Assembly: GCA_947589385.1 (NCBI GenBank)
Contig: CANPZW010000006.1
Coordinates: 1 to 64,000, forward strand
Direction: 5' to 3'
DNA from: an uncultured Clostridia bacterium
GTDB taxonomy: Bacteria; Bacillota; Clostridia; Christensenellales; Borkfalkiaceae
DNA length: 64,000 bases
Part shown: piece after piece, positions 29,711 to 39,830 of the stretch
How the letters are laid out: each line of letters starts with the position of its first letter
Position numbering within the stretch: the stretch's first letter is position 1
Notes under the pieces: generated by a model
Database searches by the model: none
Seen by the model: the letters and a program-made list of their open reading frames with translations, nothing else
What the model was told of the DNA's origin: nothing
Made by a program: the position numbers and the translations under genes

Positions 29711-32046
29711 TTATTTGCTTTCCTTTTTTTGCGCCCGAATATCGAGCATATATCGAATTTGCCCGTGTTGCGCAGAACTATCAAAGTTACTACCGCCGCG
29801 GCAACCGCAAGCCAGATAAAGCAGGTCCACCACCAACTGCCGATGGTATAGAACGCGCACGCCGCTATGTAGCTTGTGCAAACCCAGAACAGAAGCGTCC
29901 ATTTGAACTTGCCTTCGGGCAGTTCGGCTCTCGCCGTAGCGCACGCCGCAAAACAGGGAATCGTCGTCATATTGAAGATTATGAATGCAAGTATTGCGGG
30001 AATGGATATGCCCGTGCCGGCTATCATTGCGGTAGCCGCGTCCACCGCGCCCGTCTCTGCTTCCCAATCTATATACTGCCCGGCGACGATTGCCGCCAAA
30101 GCGCCGAATGTCGCAACTACGTTTTCCTTTGCGACGAGACCCGTCAAAGCCGCCGCCGCGAAAACCCAGCCGAACGCCGTAAGCTGCGAGCCGAAGCCCA
30201 AAGGCGTAAACAGAGGCTGTACAAGCATACCTATGCCGCCGAGAATGGATTCGTTGGCGCGAACGTTCACAAGCCCTTCTATCCCTTCAAGCGAAGCCCA
30301 TTTTACGGGGTCTGACTCGAACAGCTCCTGCGCGTCCTGCAACAAAAACTCCCAATTCCAGCTGAACGACTGCAATATCCATATTATTACGGTAGAGGCG
30401 AAAATTATTGTGAACGCCTTTTTGACGAAATGTTTGGCTTTATCCCACAGGTGAATCATCAGATTTTTAAATCTGGGCCAATGGTACGTGGGAAGTTCCA
30501 TTATGAAGGGTGGCGTTTCTCCCTTTTGGGTAGTGTTGCGCATAAGCAAAACCGCCAAAATCGCGATACATACGCCCGAAATGTACATGGCAAAGGTTAT
30601 GGCGTCAACATTGCCCACGCCGAACACAGCCAGCAAACCGCCCGCCATAGCCGTTAAAATAGGCAGCTTCGCCCCGCACGAGAAGAAGGGAATTACCCTT
30701 ATCGTCGCCGTCCTCTCCCTGTCGTCGGCAAGAGTACGCGTGTTTATCGTCGCGGGAAGGGAACAGCCGAAACCCATTATCATAGGCATAAACGCTCTGC
30801 CCGAAAGTCCGAAACGGCGGAAAATTCTGTCGAGGACGAAAGCGACCCTCGCCATATATCCCGTATCTTCCAGAATTGAGAAGCCGAGGAACAAAAACAA
30901 TATCTGCGGCAGGAAGCCGAGAACGGCGAATATACCGCCCAAAACCGCGTCGCATACGAGGCTGTCCGCCCACGCCGCGCCCCCGCAAACTTCTATCAGC
31001 ATAGAAAAGCCGAGGGTGATGTTATCCGTTATAAGTCCCAAAATATTAGTCAGTATAACGCCGGGAGAAAATACTGCGCCGTCATAGAACAACCCGACGA
31101 ACATTGCGCCGACGTCGGAAAGCCCCAAATCGTCGAGCGCGGGCAGATTGCCGCCCGATATAGCGCCTATGTAGAACAAATCTTCGGAGAACGTCAAATG
31201 GAATATCGCAAAAAGTATCACTGCGAATATGGGAAGCGCCCAAACCCTGTGGGTCAGAACGCGGTCTATTTTATCGGACTTCGTCAGCACTTCGCGGCTT
31301 GCCTTGACCTTGGCGGAAGAAAGTTTTGCGGATATGTATTTGTATCTTTCGTCCGCAATGACGGCTTCCATATCCTCGCCGCCCGCCGCTTTTTCAAGCG
31401 CCGCCTTGGCGCCGTTGCGTTTCAGCTCTATTTCGTCGCTTTCCAAAAGTTTTATAGCGTGGAACAGAGGCGATGCCGCGCCGTCCGATTCGTAAAAGGC
31501 GCAGGCACTTTCTATCTGCTTATCCAGCGCGCCTCTCAAAACCGTTGCGCCCTTTCTTTCGGCGGGCATTGCAATCGCTTTGTCCATTAGCTGTTTTATA
31601 CCCGTGCCTTTTAACGCCGAAATGGGCACTACGGGCACTCCCAACTCTTTTTCAAGGGCTTTGGGGTCGATTTTGTCGCCCGCCTTCGCAACTTCGTCCA
31701 TCATGTTGAGGGCGATTATCACGGGCACGTCCATTTCGAGAATCTGTGTGGTCAAGTATAAATTTCTTTCAAGGTTGGTCGCGTCAACAATGTTGATTAT
31801 GCCAGAAGGCTTTTCGTCGAGGATAAAGTTTCTGGAAATGACTTCCTCGGGAGTGTATGGTGAAAGCGAATAGATACCGGGCAAATCCACGATTGCAACG
31901 TGCTCGCTGCCGCCCTTATATACTCCTTCCTTTTTATCCACGGTCACGCCCGGCCAGTTACCGACGTGCGCCGTCGCGCCCGTCAAAGCGTTGAAAAGCG
32001 TTGTTTTCCCGCAGTTGGGGTTGCCCGCAAGAGCAAAAGTTTTCAT
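29707..32046 (-). CDS. feoB: Ferrous iron transport protein B
   Basis: GNPNCGKTTLFNALTGATAHVGNWPGVTVDKKEG, DLPGIYSLSPYTPEE, Gate/TM domains. Confidence 0.97.
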   Translation of the reverse strand: MKTFALAGNPNCGKTTLFNALTGATAHVGNWPGVTVDKKEGVYKGGSEHVAIVDLPGIYSLSPYTPEEVISRNFILDEKPSGIINIVDATNLERNLYLTTQILEMDVPVIIALNMMDEVAKAGDKIDPKALEKELGVPVVPISALKGTGIKQLMDKAIAMPAERKGATVLRGALDKQIESACAFYESDGAASPLFHAIKLLESDEIELKRNGAKAALEKAAGGEDMEAVIADERYKYISAKLSSAKVKASREVLTKSDKIDRVLTHRVWALPIFAVILFAIFHLTFSEDLFYIGAISGGNLPALDDLGLSDVGAMFVGLFYDGAVFSPGVILTNILGLITDNITLGFSMLIEVCGGAAWADSLVCDAVLGGIFAVLGFLPQILFLFLGFSILEDTGYMARVAFVLDRIFRRFGLSGRAFMPMIMGFGCSLPATINTRTLADDRERTATIRVIPFFSCGAKLPILTAMAGGLLAVFGVGNVDAITFAMYISGVCIAILAVLLMRNTTQKGETPPFIMELPTYHWPRFKNLMIHLWDKAKHFVKKAFTIIFASTVIIWILQSFSWNWEFLLQDAQELFESDPVKWASLEGIEGLVNVRANESILGGIGMLVQPLFTPLGFGSQLTAFGWVFAAAALTGLVAKENVVATFGALAAIVAGQYIDWEAETGAVDAATAMIAGTGISIPAILAFIIFNMTTIPCFAACATARAELPEGKFKWTLLFWVCTSYIAACAFYTIGSWWWTCFIWLAVAAAVVTLIVLRNTGKFDICSIFGRKKRKANK

Positions 32047-32276
32047 TTAATATCCACCTCCACGCAGGCGGCTTCGACTTTACGCAAAGTGAGCTCGTAT
32101 CCGCGTATTGTAATTTCTATCGGGTCGCCCAAAGGGGCTTTCTTACGCATCGTCAGCTCGGCGCCGGGCGTCACGCCCATGTCGAACAGCCTGCGGCGGA
32201 TTTTCCCCTCGCCCGACACGTTCTTGATTCTGCCGCTTTCGCCTACGGCAAAATCGCTTAACATTTTTGTTGCCAT
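32043..32276 (-). CDS. feoA: FeoA family protein
   Basis: KIRRRLFDMGVTPGAELTMRKKAPLGDPIEITIRGYELTLRKVEA. Confidence 0.92.
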   Translation of the reverse strand: MATKMLSDFAVGESGRIKNVSGEGKIRRRLFDMGVTPGAELTMRKKAPLGDPIEITIRGYELTLRKVEAACVEVDIK

Positions 32277-32351
32277 AAATTCTCCTTATACCGATAATAG
32301 TATATAAATATTAACCTTGGTTTATGTTTTGGGGCAAAAAAATTCAGGGGC

Positions 32352-32564
32352 TTACGCCACGAGAATTTTACCCGCCAAATTTTTATCGAGGCAAACCCTG
32401 CCTTCTTTGACGACGACAATAACGTTGCCGCCGGAAGAAGAGATAAGGGTTATTTTTCCGCCCTCGCATATTCCCATTTCGTGAAGATGCTTTTTAACTT
32501 TTTCCTCCGCCGCCACTTTGCGTACAAGCAGTTCCGAGCCGCACGGCGCAATCGCAATAGGCAT
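32352..32564 (-). CDS. feoA: Second FeoA family protein
   Basis: EKVKKHLHEMGICEGGKITLISSSGGNVIVVVKEGRVCLDKNLAGKILV; RBS gaggtgg. Confidence 0.88.
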   Translation of the reverse strand: MPIAIAPCGSELLVRKVAAEEKVKKHLHEMGICEGGKITLISSSGGNVIVVVKEGRVCLDKNLAGKILVA

Positions 32565-33003
32565 ATACCACCTCAAAAACTAAATTTAGGTTTATTTTCA
32601 ATATTTATTATAGCACGAAAAACGGCAATGTCAACTAAAAAATAACCAAAGTTTACTTTTTTTAAAAAATTTTTTTGCCGCCACCAGCCCGACCATGTAT
32701 TTTACCGAGTTTATATTTATAGGTTTTACCTTTGGCGAATACCGGCGTTCTTTTCCATTATTATTTATAAAGTTTTATTATAGCTGCTTAAAATTTTTAT
32801 GGCGCTCATGCAAGTTTGCCGCAGAAATTTCTTATTCGTGTCCGTGTGACCTTTTACCTTGATATGCCTCACTTTATAATAAATGACACAATTCAAGCCT
32901 TTTTCTCCCTAAACCACTTCCTCATGTCATACCGAGGGCGTAGCCCAGAAGTTTAAAAGCAATTCGCTCAAAATATGGCGTTAAATGTCGGATTTTAGCA
33001 AAT

Positions 33004-33035
33004 TGCATAGTACTATGCTACGCATAATATAATAC
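33004..33035. repeat. Degenerate repeat copy 1 (AGTACTATG-n-ACGCATAATATA core)
   Basis: ttgCATAGTACTATGctACGCATAATATAat; related to 34578..34603. Confidence 0.5.
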
Positions 33036-33763
33036 TATGTAATACAGAATCCGCCGTTTTTAAGAAAAAAACAATGCTTTCGCTAAGCATTTAAAGCCAT
33101 TCTCTCCCCTTTTAATAGAAATACAAAAAATTAGCCGTTTTATATACAAATCATTATAATCTAATTAAAATTTATTAAAAAATCCAGCTTAATTTGCGAA
33201 ATATATTATTGCTCGCCAGCTATGTATTAAATACACATTGCCTTAGCTGGGTTTTCTGCATCCAAAGATACCTGTCAAGCGGCGGGTCCTTATAAAGCGC
33301 CGCAAAACTCGCTCGGGCATAGCCCTAATCGTTAGCAGCGAATAAGTGCCCAGAAAATTGACCTACTATCCCCGCATTGTGTTACTTCCTATAATGAGGC
33401 TGTTTGACCTGCCATTACCGAGCGGGAAAGCCGTAAACGAGATAATCTACGGGGATTGGTCGAGGTGAATTATGGCGTTTTCTTTTTCACCCAAGTAGAG
33501 CAATAGTTTTATTTAACCGTTATCCGGTAAAAGCTGCCCACTTGGGGATTTTCTTCATTCAATCGCCCGTTACTGCGGGTCTCATATCGTTTGAAATGAC
33601 AAGCCTTAATTTACACAGCTCGCCCAAAAACTATTTTAATAATATTACCGAATGTAGCCACTATCAACAGATATCTATCATTTTGCATTTATCGGCATTA
33701 GCCTTTTTACTACGCGTTAATCGGAGTGTTTTTATCATCTTTAACGGCATTAGCCTCTACTGA

Positions 33764-33784
33764 CCCCCCAGACTATCTGGGGGG
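33764..33784. other. Strong G/C hairpin in gene desert
   Basis: CCCCCCAGA-cta-TCTGGGGGG, 9-bp perfect stem with 3-nt loop. Confidence 0.75.
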
Positions 33785-33797
33785 GGGTTCGATATAC

Positions 33798-33845
33798 AAA
33801 AAGCGCTTGATTTGAACTGTTTGAGCTCAAATCAAGCGCTTTTTT
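33798..33845. terminator. Orphan intrinsic terminator with 18-bp perfect stem
   Basis: AAAAAGCGCTTGATTTGA-n11-TCAAATCAAGCGCTTTTTT; A tract and T tract allow either orientation. Confidence 0.8.
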
Positions 33846-34577
33846 ATATTGAATTTAAAGCTATTCCGCTTTACCAAACTTTGCTTATATAAGTACTCCG
33901 GGACGGTTATCCATTTAGCGCCAAGTTATCAAAAAACGTACACGATAGATGAACATTTCAAGCGTCTCCATGCGCACCTCGATTCAATCAGACGACATCG
34001 AAATCCTTCTAATCGTATCGCGCAACACGGCATAGCTTTGCCTGCAATTATTGTCCATTCATAATTTTATTTTGCGTGTGCGTAGGGTCAAGTAGGCAAA
34101 GATTTAGATTAAGAAACAGTAGTCTGAACCATAAATTATAAACTTTACTTTCAATGCGCAGCATAGCGGATTGAACCATTTAAATTCATCTTAGGACTAG
34201 AATAAACGCACCTTAAATGCTATCAACTTAAAAGATGTATCTTATAAATAAACCGCAATTTTTTTGTGTTTCCCCTCCGATTTTATGGCATAGAAGTGAG
34301 CGTTATCGAGTGGACGGAAATATCGCGGACGTTCTGCCCGCGAATTGCAAGACCGTAATAATCATATACGTGTATTGTGTTCTTTTAATGTCTTTATATG
34401 CCTTCATTTCGCTTGGCGAGGACTATGTTTTACATGTGGGAAGGCGGCTTTACGAAGCGCTTTTGGTTTGGCTTTGAAATAAAATCTAAAATTCTTACCT
34501 ATATAATATAAAGTGGCGAAGAAACGAAAAAACCGCAAAAATATGCTTAAAATGTTGAATTTTTATCCTAAATTAAG

Positions 34578-34603
34578 TACTATGTGACGCATAATATAGT
34601 GTT
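34578..34603. repeat. Degenerate repeat copy 2
   Basis: AGTACTATGtgACGCATAATATAGTG. Confidence 0.5.
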
Positions 34604-34897
34604 TTTAGTCGAAAATTGCGGTTTTTTAGCTAAAATGACTCCTTTGTTAAACATATAGAACAATTTCTACTCCGCCTTTTAAAATCGCCCAAAAAACGCT
34701 TTCACCGCGTCATAAGCTTATAAAAATTGCTTTTACCCGTCCCTACCTTGCTCTCTTTCAAGGCTATCAATCTGACAATAAAATATCAACTTTTCCTCAA
34801 CGTGAACATTATTCTTCTCTCAATAAGCTTTTTATAAAATCATTTTAACTCGCCGCGCGTTAAGGTTACAGCTCCGTAATTTCATTGTTAAACTTTA

Positions 34898-35419
34898 TCA
34901 ATCTGCAATGTTTATCGATTCCACAAATATTTCAGCGATTTTATCAACTGACCCCTCGCACCCTTCGTCAAGCCAAGCCATGGAAACGTTGAAAATCATC
35001 CCCGCAAAAAGATATGGGCGATAAAGACTTTTATCGGGATATTCTTCTTTGAATGTATCTACCATTTTCTTATTGAGAAAATCAAGATATAGATATTCAA
35101 GGTGCGCCCGCCTTATCAGCTTAAAACATTCCTTATTCTTTTGGAATTTTGCAAATACATCGCGGGCGATTTTAATATAGTCTGCCTTGCACCGGGGATA
35201 ATACCGCTGTTCAAATAAAAACTCCTTTGTGTTGTGGGCGAAATAATACTCTATCACATCTTCCTTGCACTTAAAGTAGCGGTAAAAAGTCGCCCTGCCT
35301 ACTCCCGCCTTTTGTGTTATATCCGTAACGCTTATCTTGTCGTAAACGCGCTCGTTCATAAGTTTGAAAAGCGCTTGCACTATATAGTACCTTGAATATT
35401 CTTCCAGCGCATAGTCCAC
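34898..35419 (-). CDS. TetR/AcrR family transcriptional regulator
   Basis: YDKISVTDITQKAGVGRATFYRYFKCKEDVIEYYF N-terminal HTH. Confidence 0.92.
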   Translation of the reverse strand: MDYALEEYSRYYIVQALFKLMNERVYDKISVTDITQKAGVGRATFYRYFKCKEDVIEYYFAHNTKEFLFEQRYYPRCKADYIKIARDVFAKFQKNKECFKLIRRAHLEYLYLDFLNKKMVDTFKEEYPDKSLYRPYLFAGMIFNVSMAWLDEGCEGSVDKIAEIFVESINIAD

Positions 35420-35530
35420 GATACAAATTCTCCTTTATTGTTTCATTTCGGGTGACGTTTTTCGGCTTAATGTCTAACTGTTCCGCAAGACGTTTGCCTT
35501 TGCACCGATTTTATCATATGATACACTTGT

Positions 35531-35576
35531 CTTACGGGAAAGTCAACCGTGACGCGCGTCGGTGAGTTACCGTAAG
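35531..35576. promoter_or_regulatory. Candidate TetR operator / divergent promoter region
   Basis: CTTACGG ... CCGTAAG inverted repeat flanking GACGCGCGTC palindrome between divergent TetR and membrane protein genes. Confidence 0.45.
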
Positions 35577-35602
35577 TCAATTCATATTAAGGAGCGTTCA
35601 TA

Positions 35603-36139
35603 ATGCAAGAAAAAGATTTTAAATCATATGAATACAAGACGGTATCGGTGAAAGCGAAAAATCAAACGAGAGCAATGGATTTGTACGAGGCGTTCGGCTG
35701 GGAAATCACGGGGACTTCCGCTTCTGCGGTAGAAGGCGTTACGCTTTCCCTTAAACGCGACAGAAAGCAAAAGCACAAACAGGAACTCAATAAACTTGAA
35801 AGGCAAGCAGAGGAAACACTTAACGCGCTCAACGGTTTGCAGAAATCAAAAACAATCGGCGCAAGCGTATTTGCCTATCTCTTCGGTATCACGGCAACGC
35901 TTTTACTCGGAGGCGGAATGTGCCTTACGATGCTTATCCAAAACAATATTCCCGCGCTTATCGGCGGCGTCGTCCTCGGCATTGTCGGCTTGGCTTTATG
36001 CGGCGTAAATTATGTAATCTACTCAAAACTCGTCGCAAAGAAAACAAAGGAAGTTTTACCCGTCATAGACGACAACGAGGAAAAGCTTGCAAACATTCTT
36101 GAAAAAGGAAACGATTTACTGAAAGCCGACTTGATTTAA
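35603..36139 (+). CDS. Hypothetical protein with two predicted TM segments
   Basis: Hydrophobic stretches SVFAYLFGITATLLLGGGMCLTMLI and IPALIGGVVLGIVGLALCGVNYVIY; divergent from TetR gene. Confidence 0.75.
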   Translation: MQEKDFKSYEYKTVSVKAKNQTRAMDLYEAFGWEITGTSASAVEGVTLSLKRDRKQKHKQELNKLERQAEETLNALNGLQKSKTIGASVFAYLFGITATLLLGGGMCLTMLIQNNIPALIGGVVLGIVGLALCGVNYVIYSKLVAKKTKEVLPVIDDNEEKLANILEKGNDLLKADLI

Positions 36140-36428
36140 TCTCAACGCCATAAAGGCAGAGCTGAGCGTCAATTCAAAAAACGTTTCAAACCCATAAGGG
36201 TTTTCGTTAGAATTCTTCAACCGATAAAGACATGCAGTTATATGCAGGCGGCGCTATTCGAAGAATATCGACGCCTGCCGATAAAAAGCGGGCTGTTGCT
36301 TCAAGCAACAGCCTGCTTTTGCCTTCGTTTCCGAACGTATTCATACCTAAATACTCATTGTGCATTTGTAATTGTTTTTGTAAATCCGACAAAATTATCG
36401 GACTCTGCAATCCCTAAACGTTAAAATT

Positions 36429-37169
36429 TTATCTGTCGTTCCTTCTGCCGAATATGGTTAAAACATAGACGAAAAAGCGCAGAAAATAGATTAGCGACGT
36501 AAGCAGTGACGCAAGATAAGTGAGCGCCGCGGCGGATAGAACTTCGCTTGCCCCGCCCACTTCTTCCGGGGTTAAAACGCCTTCGGATACAAGCATCTTT
36601 TTTGCCCTGCGGCTTGCATTGTATTCCACGGGCAGCGTTACAAGCGCGAATAAAAACGACCCGCCGTACAGCACAACGCCCGCAAGCGCTACATAAAAGC
36701 CTATATCGGGCTTTGCGGCGCCGACGACTAAATCTATAACCAACCCGATAATCACAAGCGGAAAGGCAAGATAAGAGCCGAAATTGACCGCCGGCACTAT
36801 CGCCGTGCGCAATTTGAAAAGAAAGTATCCGTCTTTCTTCTGCATGACGTGCCCCATTTCATGCGCGGCGACGGCGACCGCCGCAACGGAATTTCCCGAA
36901 TACGTTGCCTCCGACAAATTTACTATATGTTTGGACGGATTGTAATGGTCGGTAAGTTTTCCTCTTATTCTGCCTATGGAAATGCCGCTTACTCCGTTGG
37001 CGTTCATAAGCCTTACCGTTGCGTCATAACCCGTCATACCCGAACGGATTCCAATGTTGCTGTATTTGGCATAGGCGCGGCGGACCTTGGCGCTGGCGTA
37101 TATCGAAAACGCCATGCACAGCAAAATCGCGCCTAAAAACCAAAAATAATCTTGTAAATACATTTCCAA
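36429..37169 (-). CDS. Zinc metallopeptidase, YugP-like membrane protein
   Basis: AVAVAAHEMGHVMQKKDGY HExxH motif, multi-TM, N-terminal ...GMTGYDATVRLM. Confidence 0.9.
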   Translation of the reverse strand: MEMYLQDYFWFLGAILLCMAFSIYASAKVRRAYAKYSNIGIRSGMTGYDATVRLMNANGVSGISIGRIRGKLTDHYNPSKHIVNLSEATYSGNSVAAVAVAAHEMGHVMQKKDGYFLFKLRTAIVPAVNFGSYLAFPLVIIGLVIDLVVGAAKPDIGFYVALAGVVLYGGSFLFALVTLPVEYNASRRAKKMLVSEGVLTPEEVGGASEVLSAAALTYLASLLTSLIYFLRFFVYVLTIFGRRNDR

Positions 37170-37236
37170 CTCCTAACTAAATGCAATTCCGCCGTATCGG
37201 CGGAAAATCGCTTACGATTATTTGCTATGCAACACC

Positions 37237-37689
37237 TTATTTAAGCAATTTCTTTATCCATCTTTTTTCCGAAGTCGAAATTTTGCCGTCTATCGCGCAA
37301 ATCATCAGACACACAAGGACTATATCGTTTTTCAATTCCTCGGAAAGCTGCCCGAACGCGTCAACCATTTCGTTGACGTATTTAGTCAGTTGCTTGTTTT
37401 CGCGCCGCATCTTGCCAACAATGTAGTCACATTCCTCATGGCTTATTTCTTCACCGAAAAACGCCCTGAACAACGGATAAGTAAGTTCGAACTCTTCAAC
37501 GGACAGCTCGCCGTCCGAAACAACCGCGCCGACAATAAACGCAGCGAAAAGCGTTAATCCGTCAAGCCCGTTTTTGGTTATTTCGCATAGTGTCGGAATA
37601 ACGGCTTTCGCCTTTTCCGAAAGCACGACGGAATACGTCAGCGGGTCCATCTCCTCAAATTCATTGCAAAGCCTGTCAAATTCTTTCAT
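37237..37689 (-). CDS. TerB-like (tellurite resistance fold) hypothetical protein
   Basis: Paired helical repeats GAVVSDGELSVEEFEL and CAIDGKISTSEKRWIKKLL; RBS gggag supports start at 37689. Confidence 0.6.
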   Translation of the reverse strand: MKEFDRLCNEFEEMDPLTYSVVLSEKAKAVIPTLCEITKNGLDGLTLFAAFIVGAVVSDGELSVEEFELTYPLFRAFFGEEISHEECDYIVGKMRRENKQLTKYVNEMVDAFGQLSEELKNDIVLVCLMICAIDGKISTSEKRWIKKLLK

Positions 37690-37894
37690 AATATTTTCTC
37701 CCGACGTTTTATAATATTTTAATACACTCCCGCCAACCCTTCCAAACGCTTTTATTTGTGAATTTATTGTGAAAGCGCGTTCACGGGAAAAATTAACGCC
37801 CCTATGCAAATTTGCTCCGTCTGCGGCGAAGCGGATTTGAAAGGTCTGCGGCGGGGAAAAGATAATTTATAGCTTGCGACGTTGCGCTGAATTT

Positions 37895-38293
37895 TTATTC
37901 TTTTACAACCTGTACCGAATAATTATCCGCTACGCCCTTTTGTTTAAGGAAGGCGTTAAATTCGGCGGAAAGCTTTTCGGCGCTCAAATCGGAAGGTGTG
38001 GTCACCGCTCCGTATTCGGCGATGACGGCGCGCGTTTCGGCTTTAATAGCGGCGATTTTCCGCGCTTCTTCCGAATCGGAAGTTTCCGAACTCGGCTTTA
38101 CGTTTTTTATAACTATGCGGCTTTCCGCCTCCGAAGTTTGCGGTTTGACCTGCGTACACTGCCCGCCGCCGTTTTCTAACGTCTGCCCGAACGTCACGTC
38201 AAATTCCGCCGAAATTCCCCTCTCATGACAAAAATCCTCGAACAGTCTGCCTATTTCTCCGCCATTTTCCCCGCTTGTCCTATAATTTTCCAT
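37895..38293 (-). CDS. Hypothetical protein (132 aa)
   Basis: ORF only; no family recognised. Confidence 0.5.
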   Translation of the reverse strand: MENYRTSGENGGEIGRLFEDFCHERGISAEFDVTFGQTLENGGGQCTQVKPQTSEAESRIVIKNVKPSSETSDSEEARKIAAIKAETRAVIAEYGAVTTPSDLSAEKLSAEFNAFLKQKGVADNYSVQVVKE

Positions 38294-38384
38294 AAAATTT
38301 TACTCCTTGACATAATTTCATAACTTTATTTTTGCCATACTTTCGCCTCTTAAACCGAAACCCGGAACGAAAGGCTCTTACACA

Positions 38385-38414
38385 AAAAGTCCGACGTCTA
38401 AACGCCGGACTTTT
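38385..38414 (-). terminator. Terminator at end of thi operon
   Basis: AAAAGTCCGGCGT-ttag-ACGTCGGACTTTTT on - strand. Confidence 0.75.
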
Positions 38415-38486
38415 ATGCTTTGAAAACTGTGAATTATTTGATTTGACCAACCGCCCTATGCGGTTTGAAAATACTTTCCGCTACGG

Positions 38487-39791
38487 TCACAGAATATCGA
38501 TATATTCGCCGTTTAAAGCTTTGTTCATGCTTCTTACGGCGCAGAATTTGCCGCACATGGAACAGCTGTCCTCCTGCTCGGGCGCGCGGTCTTTTCGTAT
38601 CGCCTTGGCGGTTTCGGGGTCGATTGCACATTCCCACTGCTTTTCCCAATCGAAAGTGCGCCGCGCTTCCGCCATTTTATCGTCCAAATCCCGCGCATGG
38701 GGTATCTTTTTGGCGATGTCCGCCGCGTGCGCAGCGATTTTAGAGGCTATTATGCCCTGTTTTACGTCCTCTACATTCGGCAGGGCAAGATGCTCGGCGG
38801 GCGTTACATAGCATAGGAAAGCCGCGCCGGAAGCCGCGGCAATGGCGCCGCCGATAGCCGAGGTTATATGGTCGTACCCGGGAGCTATATCCGTGACGAT
38901 GGGTCCCAGCACATAAAAGGGCGCACCCATGCAGAGGGTCTGCTGTATTTTCATATTGGCTGCAATCTGGTCCATAGGCATATGCCCCGGTCCTTCCACC
39001 ATTACCTGTACGTCCTTAGCCCAGGCGCGCTTCGTGAGTTCGCCGAGACGTACCAACTCTTCTATCTGGCATACGTCGCTGCCGTCTGCAAGACAGCCCG
39101 GGCGGCAGGCGTCGCCGAGGGAAATGGTTACGTCGTACTCGCGGCATATATCGAGAATTTCGTCAAAATATTCGTAGAACGGATTTTCCTCGCCCGTCAT
39201 GCACATCCAGGCAAAGACCAGCGAGCCGCCGCGCGACACTATGTTCATCTTTCTCTTGTGCTTTTTAATCTGCTCTATCGTCTTGCGGGTTATGCCGCAG
39301 TGAAGCGTTACGAAATCCACTCCGTCCTGCGCGTGAAGGCGGACGACGTCAATGAAATCCTTTGCGGTCAGGGTAGCAAGGTCCCTTCTGTAATGTATTA
39401 CGCTGTCATAAACGGGAACAGTGCCTATCATGGCGGGACATTCGCTTGTAAGCTTTTTGCGGAAGGGTTGGGTGTCGCCGTGCGAAGAAAGGTCCATTAT
39501 CGCTTCCGCGCCCATATCCACGGCAGCCATAACTTTTTTCATCTCCATATCGTAGTCTTTGCAATCGCGCGACACGCCGAGATTGACGTTGATTTTTGTG
39601 CGCAGCATCGAGCCAACGCCGTTGGGGTCTATGCAGGTATGCAGTTTGTTTGCGCAGATAGCCACCTTACCCTCTGCGACAAGCTGCCTTATTTCCTCTT
39701 CCGTGCGGTATTCCTTTTTCGCTACGGCTTTCATTTCGGGAGTTATGACGCCCTTTCTTGCGGCGTCCATTTGCGTTGTATAATTTCTCAT
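38487..39791 (-). CDS. thiC: Phosphomethylpyrimidine synthase
   Basis: [22 protein letters not shown]-terminal [11 protein letters not shown] FeS motif. Confidence 0.97.
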   Translation of the reverse strand: MRNYTTQMDAARKGVITPEMKAVAKKEYRTEEEIRQLVAEGKVAICANKLHTCIDPNGVGSMLRTKINVNLGVSRDCKDYDMEMKKVMAAVDMGAEAIMDLSSHGDTQPFRKKLTSECPAMIGTVPVYDSVIHYRRDLATLTAKDFIDVVRLHAQDGVDFVTLHCGITRKTIEQIKKHKRKMNIVSRGGSLVFAWMCMTGEENPFYEYFDEILDICREYDVTISLGDACRPGCLADGSDVCQIEELVRLGELTKRAWAKDVQVMVEGPGHMPMDQIAANMKIQQTLCMGAPFYVLGPIVTDIAPGYDHITSAIGGAIAAASGAAFLCYVTPAEHLALPNVEDVKQGIIASKIAAHAADIAKKIPHARDLDDKMAEARRTFDWEKQWECAIDPETAKAIRKDRAPEQEDSCSMCGKFCAVRSMNKALNGEYIDIL

Positions 39792-39830
39792 AATTTTAAA
39801 TTTCCTTTTTTAAGAAGATATATTTTGGGG

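Noticed and set aside
33542-34477. Three small + ORFs (33542, 33849, 34235) in the gene desert
   Set aside because: No RBS or recognisable composition; one starts immediately after the orphan terminator, but the evidence is insufficient
37774-37787. TGAAAGCGCGTTCA as a possible cre/CcpA site
   Set aside because: One mismatch at a conserved position, and not near carbohydrate genes
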